Origin: Clostridia bacterium
GTDB taxonomy: Bacteria > Bacillota > Clostridia > Lachnospirales > Anaerotignaceae
Direction: 5' to 3'
Assembly: GCA_009929735.1 (NCBI GenBank)
Contig: RZZU01000013.1
Span: 1 to 64,000, forward strand
DNA length: 64,000 nt
Part shown: positions 18,015 through 27,231 of the stretch, piece by piece
How the letters are laid out: every line of letters starts with the position of its first letter
How positions within the stretch are numbered: the first letter of the stretch is position 1
Notes under the pieces: generated by a model
Told to the model about the DNA's origin: nothing
What the model saw: only the letters and a program-made list of their open reading frames with translations
The model's database searches: none
Position numbers and translations under genes: made by a program

Positions 18015-19184
18015 ATGTTTACAATTCGTACATTAAATAATATATCCCCAACAGGGCTGGCAAAACTGCCGGGAAAGCATTTTCATATTGACAATGCCGC
18101 TGAAAATCCCGAAGGTATTATTTTGCGCAGTTTTGAAATGAAGAATATGGAGCTGGGCGACAGTCTGCTGGCAGTTGCCCGTGCAGGCGCAGGAACAAAC
18201 AACGTTCCGGTTGAACAGTGTTCAAAGAGGGGCATCCCTGTATTCAATGCCCCAGGCGGAAATGCCAACGCCGTAAAAGAATTGGTTTTAACAGGTCTTT
18301 TGATTTCCTCCCGCCGTATTGTTGCGGGTTCCAAATGGGTGCAATCCATTGCACAAAGCGAAACCTTGGAAAAAGAAATCGAAGCAGGAAAGAAAAACTT
18401 TACAGGCCCTGAAATTTTAGGGAAAACCCTTGGCGTCATCGGCTTGGGAGCCATTGGTGTTTTGGTTGCCAATGCCGCTTTGGATTTGGGCATGGATGTC
18501 GTGGGCTACGATCCTTATCTTTCTTTGGAATCTGCATGGCATCTTTCTCCCTCTGTGGAAAAATCCGATTCCATTGAGGATGTTGTGGCAAAAAGCGATT
18601 ATATTACCTTACATATCCCTTTAATGGATAAAACCAGAAATACCTTTAATGCAGACTTGTTTGCAAAAACAAAAAAGGATGCTCGTTTGCTGAACTTTGC
18701 AAGAGGCGGTTTGGTGGACAATGCCGCATTGCTGAATGCTCTGGAAAACGGCACTATTTCACGCTATATTACGGATTTCCCCGAAAAGGAACTCTTGGGG
18801 CATGAAAATATTATCGTAACGCCCCACCTTGGTGCCTCCACGCCGGAGTCTGAGGAAAACTGCGCCATTATGGTTGCGGAGGAGCTTCGGGATTATTTGT
18901 ACTTCGGAAATGTCAAAAATTCCGTAAACTTTCCAAACTGTTCCGTTCCATATAACGGAAAACCTCGCATCGCTGTTTCCCACAGAAATATTGTAAATAT
19001 GATTGGGCAGTTAGCCGCTGTTTTTACAAAATATAGTATCAATATTGATAAATTGGTAAATAACTCTAAGGGTGAATTGGCTTACAACCTTATTGTTTGC
19101 GATAGCCTGCCCGAAAATGAGGACGACTTCATTCGAGATTTGTATGCAATCAACAGTGTCATTAAAGTACGCTTGTTAAAATAA
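18015..19184 (+). CDS. serA: D-3-phosphoglycerate dehydrogenase
   Basis: This 389-residue NAD-dependent dehydrogenase starts serine synthesis by oxidising 3-phosphoglycerate. The NAD motif GLGAIG is at 143-148, Arg230 lies in NFARGGLVD and the catalytic His271 in TPHLGAST. The C-terminal roughly 70 residues resemble a single ACT-like domain, giving the short form common in Clostridia. The ATG at 18015 has AAGGAG 7 bases upstream; the longer frame from 17985 overlaps serC and lacks an RBS. Confidence 0.93.
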   Translation: MFTIRTLNNISPTGLAKLPGKHFHIDNAAENPEGIILRSFEMKNMELGDSLLAVARAGAGTNNVPVEQCSKRGIPVFNAPGGNANAVKELVLTGLLISSRRIVAGSKWVQSIAQSETLEKEIEAGKKNFTGPEILGKTLGVIGLGAIGVLVANAALDLGMDVVGYDPYLSLESAWHLSPSVEKSDSIEDVVAKSDYITLHIPLMDKTRNTFNADLFAKTKKDARLLNFARGGLVDNAALLNALENGTISRYITDFPEKELLGHENIIVTPHLGASTPESEENCAIMVAEELRDYLYFGNVKNSVNFPNCSVPYNGKPRIAVSHRNIVNMIGQLAAVFTKYSINIDKLVNNSKGELAYNLIVCDSLPENEDDFIRDLYAINSVIKVRLLK

Positions 19185-19197
19185 GGAGGACATCATT

Positions 19198-20448
19198 ATG
19201 GCTACCATCAGACCCTTTATGGGAATACGACCCCAGGCGGAATATGCCGAGGCTGTGGCCGCTCTGCCCTACGACGTAATGAACAGCGAAGAAGCAAGAG
19301 AAATGGTAAAACACAAGCCTTATTCTTTTTTGCATATCGATAAAGCTGAGGTTGATTTGCCCCAAGGCATTGATCCTTACAGCGATGCTGTTTATGCGAA
19401 GGCAAAAGAAAATCTAGAGGACATGATAGCAAATGGCATTTTTATGCAGGATTTGCTTCCAAATTTATATATTTACCGTTTAACCATGAACGGAAGGAGT
19501 CAGACAGGGCTGGTTGCCTGTACCTCCATTGATGAGTACCTAAACGGCACAATTAAAAAGCACGAGCTTACTCGTGCGGATAAAGAAGCCGATAGAATTC
19601 ATCATGTAGATACGCTGAATGCAAACACAGGGCCGATTTTTTTGGCATACAAAAATAACGAAATGGCGAAAGTCCTCATGGAAGGCTGGAAAACCGCTAA
19701 TCCTCCCATCTATGATTTTGTTTCCGAGGATGGCATTGGGCATACCGTTTGGGTCATTGACAGCGATACAGAAATTGGCATTCTAGTGGATTCCTTCCGC
19801 AAGGTGGAAAATCTATACATTGCCGACGGTCATCACCGAAATGCTTCTGCGGTAAAAGTTGGTTTGCAAAGAAGAGAGCGAAATGAATTGTATTCAGGAG
19901 AGGAAGAGTATAACTTTTATCTTTCCGTACTTTTTTCTGCCGACGAGCTGAAAATTATGGACTACAACCGTGTTGTAAAAGACTTAAACGGTCACACTTC
20001 CGAAGAATTTCTGGCACTTTTGACCGAAAAATTCGACGTTACACCGTATTTAGGCGAAGGACAGCTGCATCCCGAAAAGCCGCATCAATTTGGTCTGTAT
20101 CTGGAGGGCAAGTGGTTTTCCTTATCTGCCAAAAACGAACTGGTTTCTGACGACCCCGTTTTGAGTCTGGATGTTTCTATTTTGCAAAAAGAAGTTTTGG
20201 AGCCAATTCTTGCCATCGGCGATCCCCGTACTGATAAACGGATTGACTTTGTTGGCGGTATCCGTGGTTTAGGTGAGCTGGAAAAACGAGTAGACAGCGG
20301 CGAAATGAAGGTTGCTTTCTCCCTTTATCCCACCTCGATGGAGGAACTAATGAGCGTAGCCGATGCAGACCTCATTATGCCCCCAAAATCCACATGGTTT
20401 GAACCAAAATTAAGAAGTGGTCTTTTCCTGCACGATTTAGGCGAATAA
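19198..20448 (+). CDS. DUF1015 family protein linked to serine synthesis
   Basis: This 416-residue protein is a DUF1015 member: IRPFMGIRPQ at the N-terminus, ALPYDVMNSEEAR, LYIADGHHRNASAV and a C-terminal PPKSTWFEPKLRSGL. It has no signal peptide. It follows serA by 13 bases, a gene order seen repeatedly in Clostridia, which suggests a role tied to serine or phosphoserine; the ADGHHR motif resembles a nucleotide- or phosphate-handling site. The reaction is not assigned from the sequence alone. Confidence 0.88.
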   Translation: MATIRPFMGIRPQAEYAEAVAALPYDVMNSEEAREMVKHKPYSFLHIDKAEVDLPQGIDPYSDAVYAKAKENLEDMIANGIFMQDLLPNLYIYRLTMNGRSQTGLVACTSIDEYLNGTIKKHELTRADKEADRIHHVDTLNANTGPIFLAYKNNEMAKVLMEGWKTANPPIYDFVSEDGIGHTVWVIDSDTEIGILVDSFRKVENLYIADGHHRNASAVKVGLQRRERNELYSGEEEYNFYLSVLFSADELKIMDYNRVVKDLNGHTSEEFLALLTEKFDVTPYLGEGQLHPEKPHQFGLYLEGKWFSLSAKNELVSDDPVLSLDVSILQKEVLEPILAIGDPRTDKRIDFVGGIRGLGELEKRVDSGEMKVAFSLYPTSMEELMSVADADLIMPPKSTWFEPKLRSGLFLHDLGE

Positions 20449-20453
20449 ATTTT

Positions 20454-20491
20454 AACCGGATATTGATTTTTTTCAAGTATCCGGTTTTTTT
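20454..20491 (+). terminator. Terminator of the serC-serA-DUF1015 operon
   Basis: TAACCGGATA and TATCCGGTT pair around a T-rich loop and are followed by TTTTTTT. It starts six bases after the stop codon. Confidence 0.88.
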
Positions 20492-20568
20492 ATTTCCTTA
20501 ATTTGAACATTTTTCATCGCATAAAAATCTCTCTTTCTCGCATACTAAAACAAAAAGGAGGGATTATT

Positions 20569-20742
20569 ATGAATAGATTTACGACAGGCATTGTCCTTGG
20601 CGGTGTTGCAACAGTTGCTGGCATTGCATATTTAATGCAGGATCAAAGAACCTACCACAAAGTGATGAAAAAAGGCAAAAAAATGGCAGTAAAAGCAGAA
20701 GAAGTCATTGATGATATGATGGATGATTTAATCGAAAGATAA
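20569..20742 (+). CDS. Small membrane-anchored protein (57 residues)
   Basis: This protein begins with one hydrophobic segment (FTTGIVLGGVATVAGIAYLM) and continues with a charged tail (KVMKKGKKMAVKAEEVIDDMMDDLIER) that can form an amphipathic helix. This layout is like small YtxH-type proteins. The function is unknown. AAAAAGGAGG lies 7 bases before the ATG at 20569, which decides the start over the longer frame from 20503. Confidence 0.75.
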   Translation: MNRFTTGIVLGGVATVAGIAYLMQDQRTYHKVMKKGKKMAVKAEEVIDDMMDDLIER

Positions 20743-20823
20743 TCACAGCCTAATCGAGTTTTGTTCCTCGTATCCGTCAATAAACAGTCTTGGTAACATC
20801 TGTTTCTTAGCACCGACAATCTA

Positions 20824-20886
20824 AAAAAAGCCCGGTTGTTTCCTGTAGAATCTGACTTGCAAATTCTTGCAAATCGGGCTTTTCTG
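20824..20886 (+). terminator. Terminator after the small membrane protein gene
   Basis: AAAAGCCCGGTT and AATCGGGCTTTT form a long hairpin followed by CTGTTTTTT. Confidence 0.65.
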
Positions 20887-20917
20887 TTTTTTCAAAATGA
20901 ATGATGCTTTCGGCAAT

Positions 20918-20957
20918 AAAAAAACGATAATCACTGATTCAATGATTATCGTTTTTC
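20918..20957. terminator. Bidirectional terminator between converging genes
   Basis: AAAAACGATAATCA and TGATTATCGTTTTT are exact complements around an 9-base loop. It serves the epimerase gene ending at 20993 on the minus strand. Confidence 0.88.
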
Positions 20958-20992
20958 TTATGCAAATTTTTTTATTCTATAAACATTTCCTG

Positions 20993-21682
20993 TTATTTCA
21001 TTTCTTCTTCTTTTTTTGTCTGGCTCTCTTCGGGAGAGGTTTCTTCCTTTGGTGCTTCTGTCAATGCTTCGGCGGTCTGCACAACCTCTTGGTTTTCTTC
21101 ATCTTCCCATTCTTCAGGGTCAAGGTCCCCAAAGGTTGACTTTAAAAAGCTTTCTGCATCATCAATTTGACTCATCTGCTTCTGCAAAGAGCCTAAAACC
21201 GACTCAACATTTTTTGTATATTCTTCCTCATCCAAAGAAAGCGAATCATCTGTAGGTTTTTTCTCCTGCTCTTCCATTTCCTGGTCATCCGCATCGGTCC
21301 AATCCTCAGCCTGATCTCTTTCTTTTTTTTCCTTCATTTTATCCCGATAATTCAATACTTCCGCCTTTAAGCCGTCCATCATTTCTGCCATACGAAATGC
21401 CGCACTTCTTACTGTCGGTTCAAAATCCTCAGCTTTCTCGGAAACCTTGCTGGCAATATCCTTTACAACAGGCTGAATTTTTTCCGCCTGTTCTCCAACT
21501 GCCTTGGCTGCAATATTAAATGCCTCACCCGCTTTGCCCCATGCATCCTCTACCGTTTTGCTGAAGCCTTCCTTATCAAAGCCATTGCTGCTTTGCAGTA
21601 TAATCAATAAACGTTCTGCCTCTTCGGCATTGATAATTCCCTTTTCCAACATATTTAAAATTGCAATGCGTTCTTCCTTCAT
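20993..21682 (-). CDS. Possible separate SHOCT-like protein from an internal start
   Basis: This is the C-terminal 229 residues of the previous reading frame, listed apart because AAAAAAGGAGG lies 8 bases before its ATG. The N-terminus MKEERIAILNMLEKGIINAEEAERLL matches the start of SHOCT-like domains that often begin proteins of this size in Clostridia. A helical middle with predicted amphipathic repeats and a Glu/Asp-rich tail follow. Whether it is made as an independent protein, a fusion, or both cannot be told from the sequence. Confidence 0.55.
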   Translation of the reverse strand: MKEERIAILNMLEKGIINAEEAERLLIILQSSNGFDKEGFSKTVEDAWGKAGEAFNIAAKAVGEQAEKIQPVVKDIASKVSEKAEDFEPTVRSAAFRMAEMMDGLKAEVLNYRDKMKEKKERDQAEDWTDADDQEMEEQEKKPTDDSLSLDEEEYTKNVESVLGSLQKQMSQIDDAESFLKSTFGDLDPEEWEDEENQEVVQTAEALTEAPKEETSPEESQTKKEEEMK

Positions 21683-22864
21683 TGACCTTTCCTCCTTTTT
21701 TGGGGACTTAATACTGATATTATATTCTTCGGGTTTCTTTTCTGTTTTACCAAAAGCAAACAAAATGCTTTCCACAATGCGTCTGGAGGCATGGCCATCC
21801 CCAAAAGGATTTTTTGCCTGCGCCATTTTCAAATAAGCCGCTTCATTCTCCAAAAGCTCCTTCGCCGCCAAATAAATTTCCTCTTCATCGGTACCAACAA
21901 GCTTTAACGTACCTGCTTCTACACCCTCAGGACGCTCTGTCACATTGCGAAGCACCAAAACAGGCTTGCCCATAGAGGGCACTTCTTCTTGCAATCCGCC
22001 GCTGTCAGTCAAAACAAGATAGGAACGGCACATCAAGTTGTGCATATCCTTTAAATCCAAAGGCTCCGTTAAGTGTATTCTGTCCGTTTGCCCAAGGATT
22101 CTATTCACTGGATCCATCACCGCAGGGTTTTTATGCACCGCATAAACAACCTCTACATCAGGAAACGCTTCTACCAAACGCTTTACGCTGCGGCAAATAT
22201 GCTCCAAAGGCTCCCCCAGATTTTCCCTTCTGTGGGCAGTCATGGCAATGACACGCTTGTTTTGAAAATCAATGTGGTTCAGTTCCTCCACCGAAAAGGT
22301 GTACTCCTCTTCAATCGTATGCGCCAACGCATCAATTACCGTATTTCCTGTAATAAAAATGCTTTTTTCATCTACATTTTCTTTTAAAAGATGTTCCTTT
22401 GCCAAGGGTGTGGGCGCAAAATGCAAATCCGTCAAAGCACCTGTCAGCCGTCGGTTCATTTCCTCAGGAAAGGGCTGATATTTGTCATAGGTGCGCAGTC
22501 CGGCTTCCACGTGTCCCACCTTTGTTTGATTATAGTATGCAGCTAAGGCACCTGCAAAGGTGGTGGAGGTATCGCCGTGTACCAAAACAATATCGGGCTT
22601 TTCCTTTGCGATAACCGCCTCCAGGCCCGATAATGCCCGTGTGGTAATACCTGCCAAGGTTTGGCGTGTCTGCATAATATCCAAATCATAAACAGGCTTC
22701 AGCTCAAAAATTTCCAGAACCTGATCCAGCATCTCTCTGTGCTGCGCCGTTACACAAACAAGGCTCTCGATTTGTTCATTTTTTTCCAATTCCTTCACAA
22801 GTGGAGCCATTTTAATTGCCTCGGGTCTTGTGCCGAAAACACTCATTACTTTAATTTTATTCAT
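20993..22864 (-). CDS. wecB: UDP-GlcNAc 2-epimerase joined in frame to a SHOCT-like acidic domain
   Basis: Residues 1 to about 380 are a non-hydrolysing UDP-N-acetylglucosamine 2-epimerase, which makes UDP-ManNAc for wall polymers: VFGTRPEAIKMAPL, HGDTSTTFAGALAAYY, HVEAGLRT, MTAHRRENLG and TDSGGLQEEVPSMGKPVLV are all present. The remaining 229 residues start with KEERIAILNMLEKGIINAEEAERLL, a SHOCT-like short helical module, and end in a very acidic tail. A strong internal RBS (AAAAAAGGAGG) sits 8 bases before an ATG at 21682, so the second half could also be made alone. Epimerases normally stop near 380 residues, so the lack of a stop codon is odd. Confidence 0.85.
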   Translation of the reverse strand: MNKIKVMSVFGTRPEAIKMAPLVKELEKNEQIESLVCVTAQHREMLDQVLEIFELKPVYDLDIMQTRQTLAGITTRALSGLEAVIAKEKPDIVLVHGDTSTTFAGALAAYYNQTKVGHVEAGLRTYDKYQPFPEEMNRRLTGALTDLHFAPTPLAKEHLLKENVDEKSIFITGNTVIDALAHTIEEEYTFSVEELNHIDFQNKRVIAMTAHRRENLGEPLEHICRSVKRLVEAFPDVEVVYAVHKNPAVMDPVNRILGQTDRIHLTEPLDLKDMHNLMCRSYLVLTDSGGLQEEVPSMGKPVLVLRNVTERPEGVEAGTLKLVGTDEEEIYLAAKELLENEAAYLKMAQAKNPFGDGHASRRIVESILFAFGKTEKKPEEYNISIKSPKKEERSMKEERIAILNMLEKGIINAEEAERLLIILQSSNGFDKEGFSKTVEDAWGKAGEAFNIAAKAVGEQAEKIQPVVKDIASKVSEKAEDFEPTVRSAAFRMAEMMDGLKAEVLNYRDKMKEKKERDQAEDWTDADDQEMEEQEKKPTDDSLSLDEEEYTKNVESVLGSLQKQMSQIDDAESFLKSTFGDLDPEEWEDEENQEVVQTAEALTEAPKEETSPEESQTKKEEEMK

Positions 22865-22982
22865 CGTACGAGCCGCGCTCCTTTTATATCTATATTAAAC
22901 AATAATTTCCTTAATATAATTCTAGAACGTAAAAAACCATGGGTAAAGCCCTCTAGGTTTTGAATTTATCTAAAGTCTGTAT

Positions 22983-23861
22983 TTACTTTATAAAATTGGT
23001 AATTGCCCCAATGCCGTCAATCTCACATTTCACAACATCGCCTTTTTGCAGGAATTTCGGGGGATCAAAGCCCATGCCTACCCCCGCAGGTGTGCCCATG
23101 GCAATGATTGTGCCTGTTTTCAGGGTCATGCCCCGTGAGAGCTGGCTGATTACCTCAGCAATGCCTGTAATCATCATTGAGGTGTTGCTATCCTGTCTTA
23201 ATTCATCATTGATATAACAGCGAATCCCCAGTGCAGGAGGGTTCTCAAACTCGTTTTTTGTAACAATCCAAGGGCCAATGGAAGTAAAATCATCTAAGCT
23301 CTTGCCAAAATACCACTGCTTGTGGGCAGTCTGTAAATTTCTTGCACTAATATCATTAATAATGGTATACCCAAAAACATAATCAAAGGCATCCTTTTCG
23401 GAAACATTTTTTGCATCCTTGCCGATAATAACACCCAATTCAACCTCATAATCCAACCCATCCACAATATCCCAATGACCATCAATCATCTCTTGATCGG
23501 CAACAGCAAGGTTCACTCTCTTGGAAAAGTAAATGGGAACGGGTCTTTCACCACCAAATGCCTCATCGTGAAACTTCGCGGCTTCCTCCGCATGGGCATA
23601 GTAATTTATCCCCAAACAGATCAAATCCTGCTTAGGTACGGGAATGGGAGAAATCACCTTGATGTCTCTCATGGGGATACCACGCATCAATTCCTTATTT
23701 TTCTCCAATTTTTTTTCTTTTTCCGGTGTCATCAAATCTAAAAATTCATTCATATTATGTGCAGTACAACCTAAATAATTAACTGGCACTACTTCCGAAC
23801 CATCATTCTTCAGCACACCAACTTCTACCCTTCCTCCACGTTTAAATGTTAAAACCTTCAT
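22983..23861 (-). CDS. Fumarylacetoacetate hydrolase family protein
   Basis: This 292-residue protein belongs to the FAH superfamily of hydrolases, decarboxylases and isomerases acting on 2-oxo acids. The metal ligands are in LDYEVELGVIIG (Glu-x-Glu pattern) and the GYTIINDISARN and GTIIAMGTPAGVG motifs follow. The substrate is not fixed by sequence; acylpyruvate or oxaloacetate-type compounds are common. The ATG at 23861 has AAGGAGG 9 bases upstream, while a GTG at 23870 would leave no spacing. It stands alone on the minus strand. Confidence 0.87.
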   Translation of the reverse strand: MKVLTFKRGGRVEVGVLKNDGSEVVPVNYLGCTAHNMNEFLDLMTPEKEKKLEKNKELMRGIPMRDIKVISPIPVPKQDLICLGINYYAHAEEAAKFHDEAFGGERPVPIYFSKRVNLAVADQEMIDGHWDIVDGLDYEVELGVIIGKDAKNVSEKDAFDYVFGYTIINDISARNLQTAHKQWYFGKSLDDFTSIGPWIVTKNEFENPPALGIRCYINDELRQDSNTSMMITGIAEVISQLSRGMTLKTGTIIAMGTPAGVGMGFDPPKFLQKGDVVKCEIDGIGAITNFIK

Positions 23862-24136
23862 ATCAAACACCCTCCTTTTTTCGGTCTTCTTTTGTAATTA
23901 CAATAATCTCTAGCATACATCATACCATAAAAAATACATGAAGCAAAGACAATCCTACGAATTTGTTAAAGTATACACATTCTCATGAAAGAGCCTTCTT
24001 CTTCTTGTTTTTGCATAAATATACCGATTTCATTCATCCAACCAATGAAAAGTGGACAAAAGCGCAGCATGGGTTATAAGCATTTTAATCGTAATATACA
24101 AAAATACCTAATTCACTTTATTTTTGCTCTTTTCTA
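23862..24136. other. Gene-free stretch upstream of argG
   Basis: About 275 AT-rich bases separate the divergent FAH-family and argG genes. No gene or stable hairpin was seen. Confidence 0.55.
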
Positions 24137-24165
24137 TTGCAATTCTATCGCTAATTATGTATAAT
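24137..24165 (+). promoter_or_regulatory. argG promoter, possible ArgR site
   Basis: TTGCAA at 24137-24142 and TATAAT at 24160-24165 are 17 bases apart. The -10 region lies inside ATGTATAATTCAT, which loosely resembles an ARG box (TGAATnnnnATTCA); ArgR binding is only a suggestion. Confidence 0.5.
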
Positions 24166-24219
24166 TCATTTATATTATTCATTTGAAATCAGTTTTCATA
24201 CAAGGAGGATACAGTTATC

Positions 24220-25437
24220 ATGAAAGAAAAAATAGTTTTAGCATATTCCGGTGGTCTTGACACTTCCGTTATTATTCCCTGGCTTAAGGAAAATTATGAC
24301 GCCGAGGTCATTGCAGTTTGCGGTGACGTAGGACAGGGCAAGGAAACGGACGGCTTAGAAGAAAAAGCATTGCGCACCGGCGCAAGCAAGCTTTATATAG
24401 AGGATTTAACCGAAGAATTCATCACAGATGCTATTTACCCTTGCATTAAGGCAAATGCCGTTTATGAAGGAAAATACCTTTTGGGTACTTCCATGGCAAG
24501 ACCAATTATTGCAAAAAAATTGGTTGAGATTGCAAAAAAAGAAGGCGCAACAGCAATTTGCCACGGCGCAACAGGCAAAGGCAACGATCAGGTTCGTTTT
24601 GAGCTGACCATCAAGGCATTGGCACCCGAGCTGAACATCATCGCTCCTTGGCGATTGGATACATGGGGCATGGAAAGCCGTGAGGATGAAATGGCTTACT
24701 TGGAAGCAAGAGGCATTCCCTTCCCCGCAAAGAAGGATGATTCCTATAGCCGTGACCGCAATATCTGGCACTTAAGCCACGAAGGCTTGGAATTGGAAGA
24801 TCCCGCAAACGAACCTAACTACAAGCATTTACTCCAGATGGGCGTTTCCCCTGAAAATGCACCTGATGTACCCGAATATGTAACCGTTGATTTTGAAGCA
24901 GGCGTTCCCGTTTCTGTAAACGGCGAAAAATTAGGCCCTGTTGCATTATTGACAAAGCTCAACGAAATCGGCGGAAAAAACGGTATCGGTATCATCGATA
25001 TTTGCGAAAACCGTGTCGTTGGCATGAAATCCCGTGGTGTATATGAAACACCCGGCGGTGCAATATTATACTATGCACACCGTGAATTGGAATACCTTTG
25101 CTTGGATAAGAAAACACTGGCGTTCAACGAGGTTGCAAGCAATAAGCTGACCGAGCTGGTATACAGCGGCGAATGGTTTACACCTTTGAGAGAGGCACTT
25201 TGCGCTTATTTCGACCACACAAACGCTACTGTAACAGGCTCCGTAAAAATGAAGCTCTACAAGGGCAATATCATTTCCGCAGGTGCAACATCACCTTACA
25301 GCCTGTATAATGAATCCATCGCAAGCTTCACAACAGGCGAGCTGTATAACCACAAGGATGCAGACGGCTTTATCAACCTGTTCGGTCTGACCATGAAGGT
25401 TCGTGCAATGATGCTGCAAAATAACCAGAATAAATAA
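24220..25437 (+). CDS. argG: Argininosuccinate synthase
   Basis: This 405-residue enzyme joins citrulline and aspartate with ATP. The PP-loop motif [12 protein letters not shown], the [16 protein letters not shown] segment and [12 protein letters not shown] region are diagnostic. CAAGGAGG precedes the ATG by about 11 bases. argH follows after 115 bases, giving the last two steps of arginine synthesis in one direction. Confidence 0.97.
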   Translation: MKEKIVLAYSGGLDTSVIIPWLKENYDAEVIAVCGDVGQGKETDGLEEKALRTGASKLYIEDLTEEFITDAIYPCIKANAVYEGKYLLGTSMARPIIAKKLVEIAKKEGATAICHGATGKGNDQVRFELTIKALAPELNIIAPWRLDTWGMESREDEMAYLEARGIPFPAKKDDSYSRDRNIWHLSHEGLELEDPANEPNYKHLLQMGVSPENAPDVPEYVTVDFEAGVPVSVNGEKLGPVALLTKLNEIGGKNGIGIIDICENRVVGMKSRGVYETPGGAILYYAHRELEYLCLDKKTLAFNEVASNKLTELVYSGEWFTPLREALCAYFDHTNATVTGSVKMKLYKGNIISAGATSPYSLYNESIASFTTGELYNHKDADGFINLFGLTMKVRAMMLQNNQNK

Positions 25438-25439
25438 AA

Positions 25440-25520
25440 ATCAGTAAACCTTCTTTGGGGCTTTGCCCCATACCCAAATGCCTAAAAAAGGCTGATCGGG
25501 TTTGGGACAAGGCCCTTCGG
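25440..25520 (+). repeat. Possible degenerate copy of the interspersed repeat
   Basis: The argG-argH gap holds GGGGC-TTT-GCCCC and a GGGTTTGGGACAAGGCCC segment that resemble two modules of the repeat family. The match is partial and lacks the other hairpins, so this could be unrelated. Confidence 0.35.
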
Positions 25521-25552
25521 TTTTCTTGATGAATTAGAAAGGATGCATAATT

Positions 25553-26932
25553 ATGAAACTTTGGGGCGGTCGCTTCACAAAATCCACCGATAGCTTCACC
25601 GACCATTTCCATTCCTCCATCTCCTTTGACAGCCGTATGTATCAGGAGGATATTACAGGCAGTATGGCTCACGCCGCAATGCTGGGCAAGCAGGGAATTA
25701 TCCCCAAAGAGGATGCCGATTTGATTATAAAAACCTTGCAAGAAATCCTTACGGATATTGAAAAAGGCGATGTAAGTTTTGATGAAAAGGCAGAGGATAT
25801 TCATATGAATGTGGAATCCATCCTCATTAGCCGCATCGGCGACGTCGGCAAGCGTCTGCATACCGGAAGAAGCCGAAACGATCAAGTGGCTTTGGATACC
25901 CGTATGTATACCAAAAAAGAAATCAAGATCATTCAGTCCTTAATAAAGGAGCTGATGGTGGTTTTAAATACCTTGGCAAAAAAGCATACGGAAACCATTA
26001 TGCCCGGCTATACCCATCTGCAAAGAGCACAGCCTGTAACCTTGGCACACCACCTTTTGGCTTATATCGAAATGTTCAAGCGGGATTATGACCGCTTGGC
26101 AGACTGCTATCAGCGTACCGATGTACTGCCCTTGGGAAGTGGTGCCTTGGCAACCACAACCTACCCCTTGGATAGGGAATTTGTTGCCCAACAGCTTGGG
26201 TTTGCCTCAATTACACAAAACAGCATGGATGGCGTTTCCGACCGTGATTTTTGTATCGAATTGGTTTCCGATTTATCCATTCTTATGATGCACCTAAGCC
26301 GCTTTTCCGAAGAAATCATTCTTTGGAGCAGCCACGAATTCCGTTTTATTGAATTGGATGATGCTTATTCCACAGGCTCAAGCATTATGCCCCAGAAAAA
26401 GAACCCCGATATGGCTGAATTAATCCGTGGAAAAACAGGTAGAGTGTATGGTCACCTGATGGGACTTTTGACCACCATGAAGGGCTTGCCTTTGGCATAT
26501 AACAAGGATATGCAGGAGGATAAGGAAGCATTATTCGGCGCCATAGACACCATAAAAATGTGCGTGCCAGTCTTTACAAATATGCTTGCAACCGTTACTG
26601 TTCGGGAACAAAATATGCTGGAGGCGGCAAAGGGCGGCTTTACCAATGCCACAGATGCGGCAGACTGGTTGGTAAAGCAAGGGGTTCCCTTCCGGGATGC
26701 CCACGAAATCATTGGAAAACTGGTTTTATATTGCATCCAAAACAACACCAATCTGGATGACCTTTCCCTTTCGGAATACAAGGCGATTTCCCCTGTTTTT
26801 GATGAAAGCGTGTACGCCGCAATCTCCGTAAAGCAGTGCGTGGAAGCACGAAACGTGATTGGCGGCCCTGCAAAGGCAATGACCACGAACGCAATCGAAG
26901 CAAACACGAAATATTTCAGCTCTTTGGCATAA
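25553..26932 (+). CDS. argH: Argininosuccinate lyase
   Basis: This 459-residue enzyme of the fumarase/aspartase superfamily releases arginine and fumarate. [11 protein letters not shown] at the N-terminus, [29 protein letters not shown] and the signature [12 protein letters not shown] are all present. TAGAAAGGATGCATAATT precedes the ATG. Length is standard. Confidence 0.97.
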   Translation: MKLWGGRFTKSTDSFTDHFHSSISFDSRMYQEDITGSMAHAAMLGKQGIIPKEDADLIIKTLQEILTDIEKGDVSFDEKAEDIHMNVESILISRIGDVGKRLHTGRSRNDQVALDTRMYTKKEIKIIQSLIKELMVVLNTLAKKHTETIMPGYTHLQRAQPVTLAHHLLAYIEMFKRDYDRLADCYQRTDVLPLGSGALATTTYPLDREFVAQQLGFASITQNSMDGVSDRDFCIELVSDLSILMMHLSRFSEEIILWSSHEFRFIELDDAYSTGSSIMPQKKNPDMAELIRGKTGRVYGHLMGLLTTMKGLPLAYNKDMQEDKEALFGAIDTIKMCVPVFTNMLATVTVREQNMLEAAKGGFTNATDAADWLVKQGVPFRDAHEIIGKLVLYCIQNNTNLDDLSLSEYKAISPVFDESVYAAISVKQCVEARNVIGGPAKAMTTNAIEANTKYFSSLA

Positions 26933-26938
26933 AAAATT

Positions 26939-26965
26939 ACAACCACCTGCTAAGCGGGTGGTTGT
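26939..26965 (+). terminator. argH terminator hairpin, first copy
   Basis: ACAACCACC-TGCTAAGCG-GGTGGTTGT begins seven bases after the argH stop. A near-identical hairpin occurs at 27144-27170 on the other side of the repeat element. Confidence 0.8.
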
Positions 26966-26966
26966 T

Positions 26967-27140
26967 TCAGCTTGTAGACAAAGTCAAAACCTTGAGGGCT
27001 TTGCCCTCAAACACCTATAAGGGTTTCACCCTTAACCCTTATAAACCCGCATATCTATGCGGGTTTAATGAAAGTTTTTGGTCTCGCTTTTTTCAAAAAG
27101 CGAGTGGGTTTGGGCAACGCCCAAGGTTTGTCTTCAGTCT
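26967..27140 (+). repeat. Structured interspersed repeat, short form, between duplicated hairpins
   Basis: This copy of about 174 bases runs from TCAGCTTGTAGACAAA to GTTTGTCTTCAGTCT. Hairpins are GAGGGC-TTT-GCCCTC, AAGGG-TTTCA-CCCTT, AACCCGCAT...ATGCGGGTT and CTCGC...GCGAG. The last stem reads CTTGC...GCAAG in other copies, a paired change. A 31-base sequence containing the argH terminator hairpin is present on both sides (26936-26966 and 27141-27171) with one difference. Confidence 0.85.
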
Positions 27141-27143
27141 ATT

Positions 27144-27170
27144 ACAACCACCCGCTAAGCGGGTGGTTGT
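27144..27170 (+). terminator. argH-type terminator hairpin, second copy
   Basis: ACAACCACC-CGCTAAGCG-GGTGGTTGT matches the hairpin at 26939-26965 except for one base. It is either the displaced original terminator or a duplicate made when the repeat arrived. Confidence 0.75.
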
Positions 27171-27231
27171 TCATTTATATGCCCATTTTCTTATGTATGT
27201 GAAAAAACAGGACAAAACATTTCCTCAAAGT

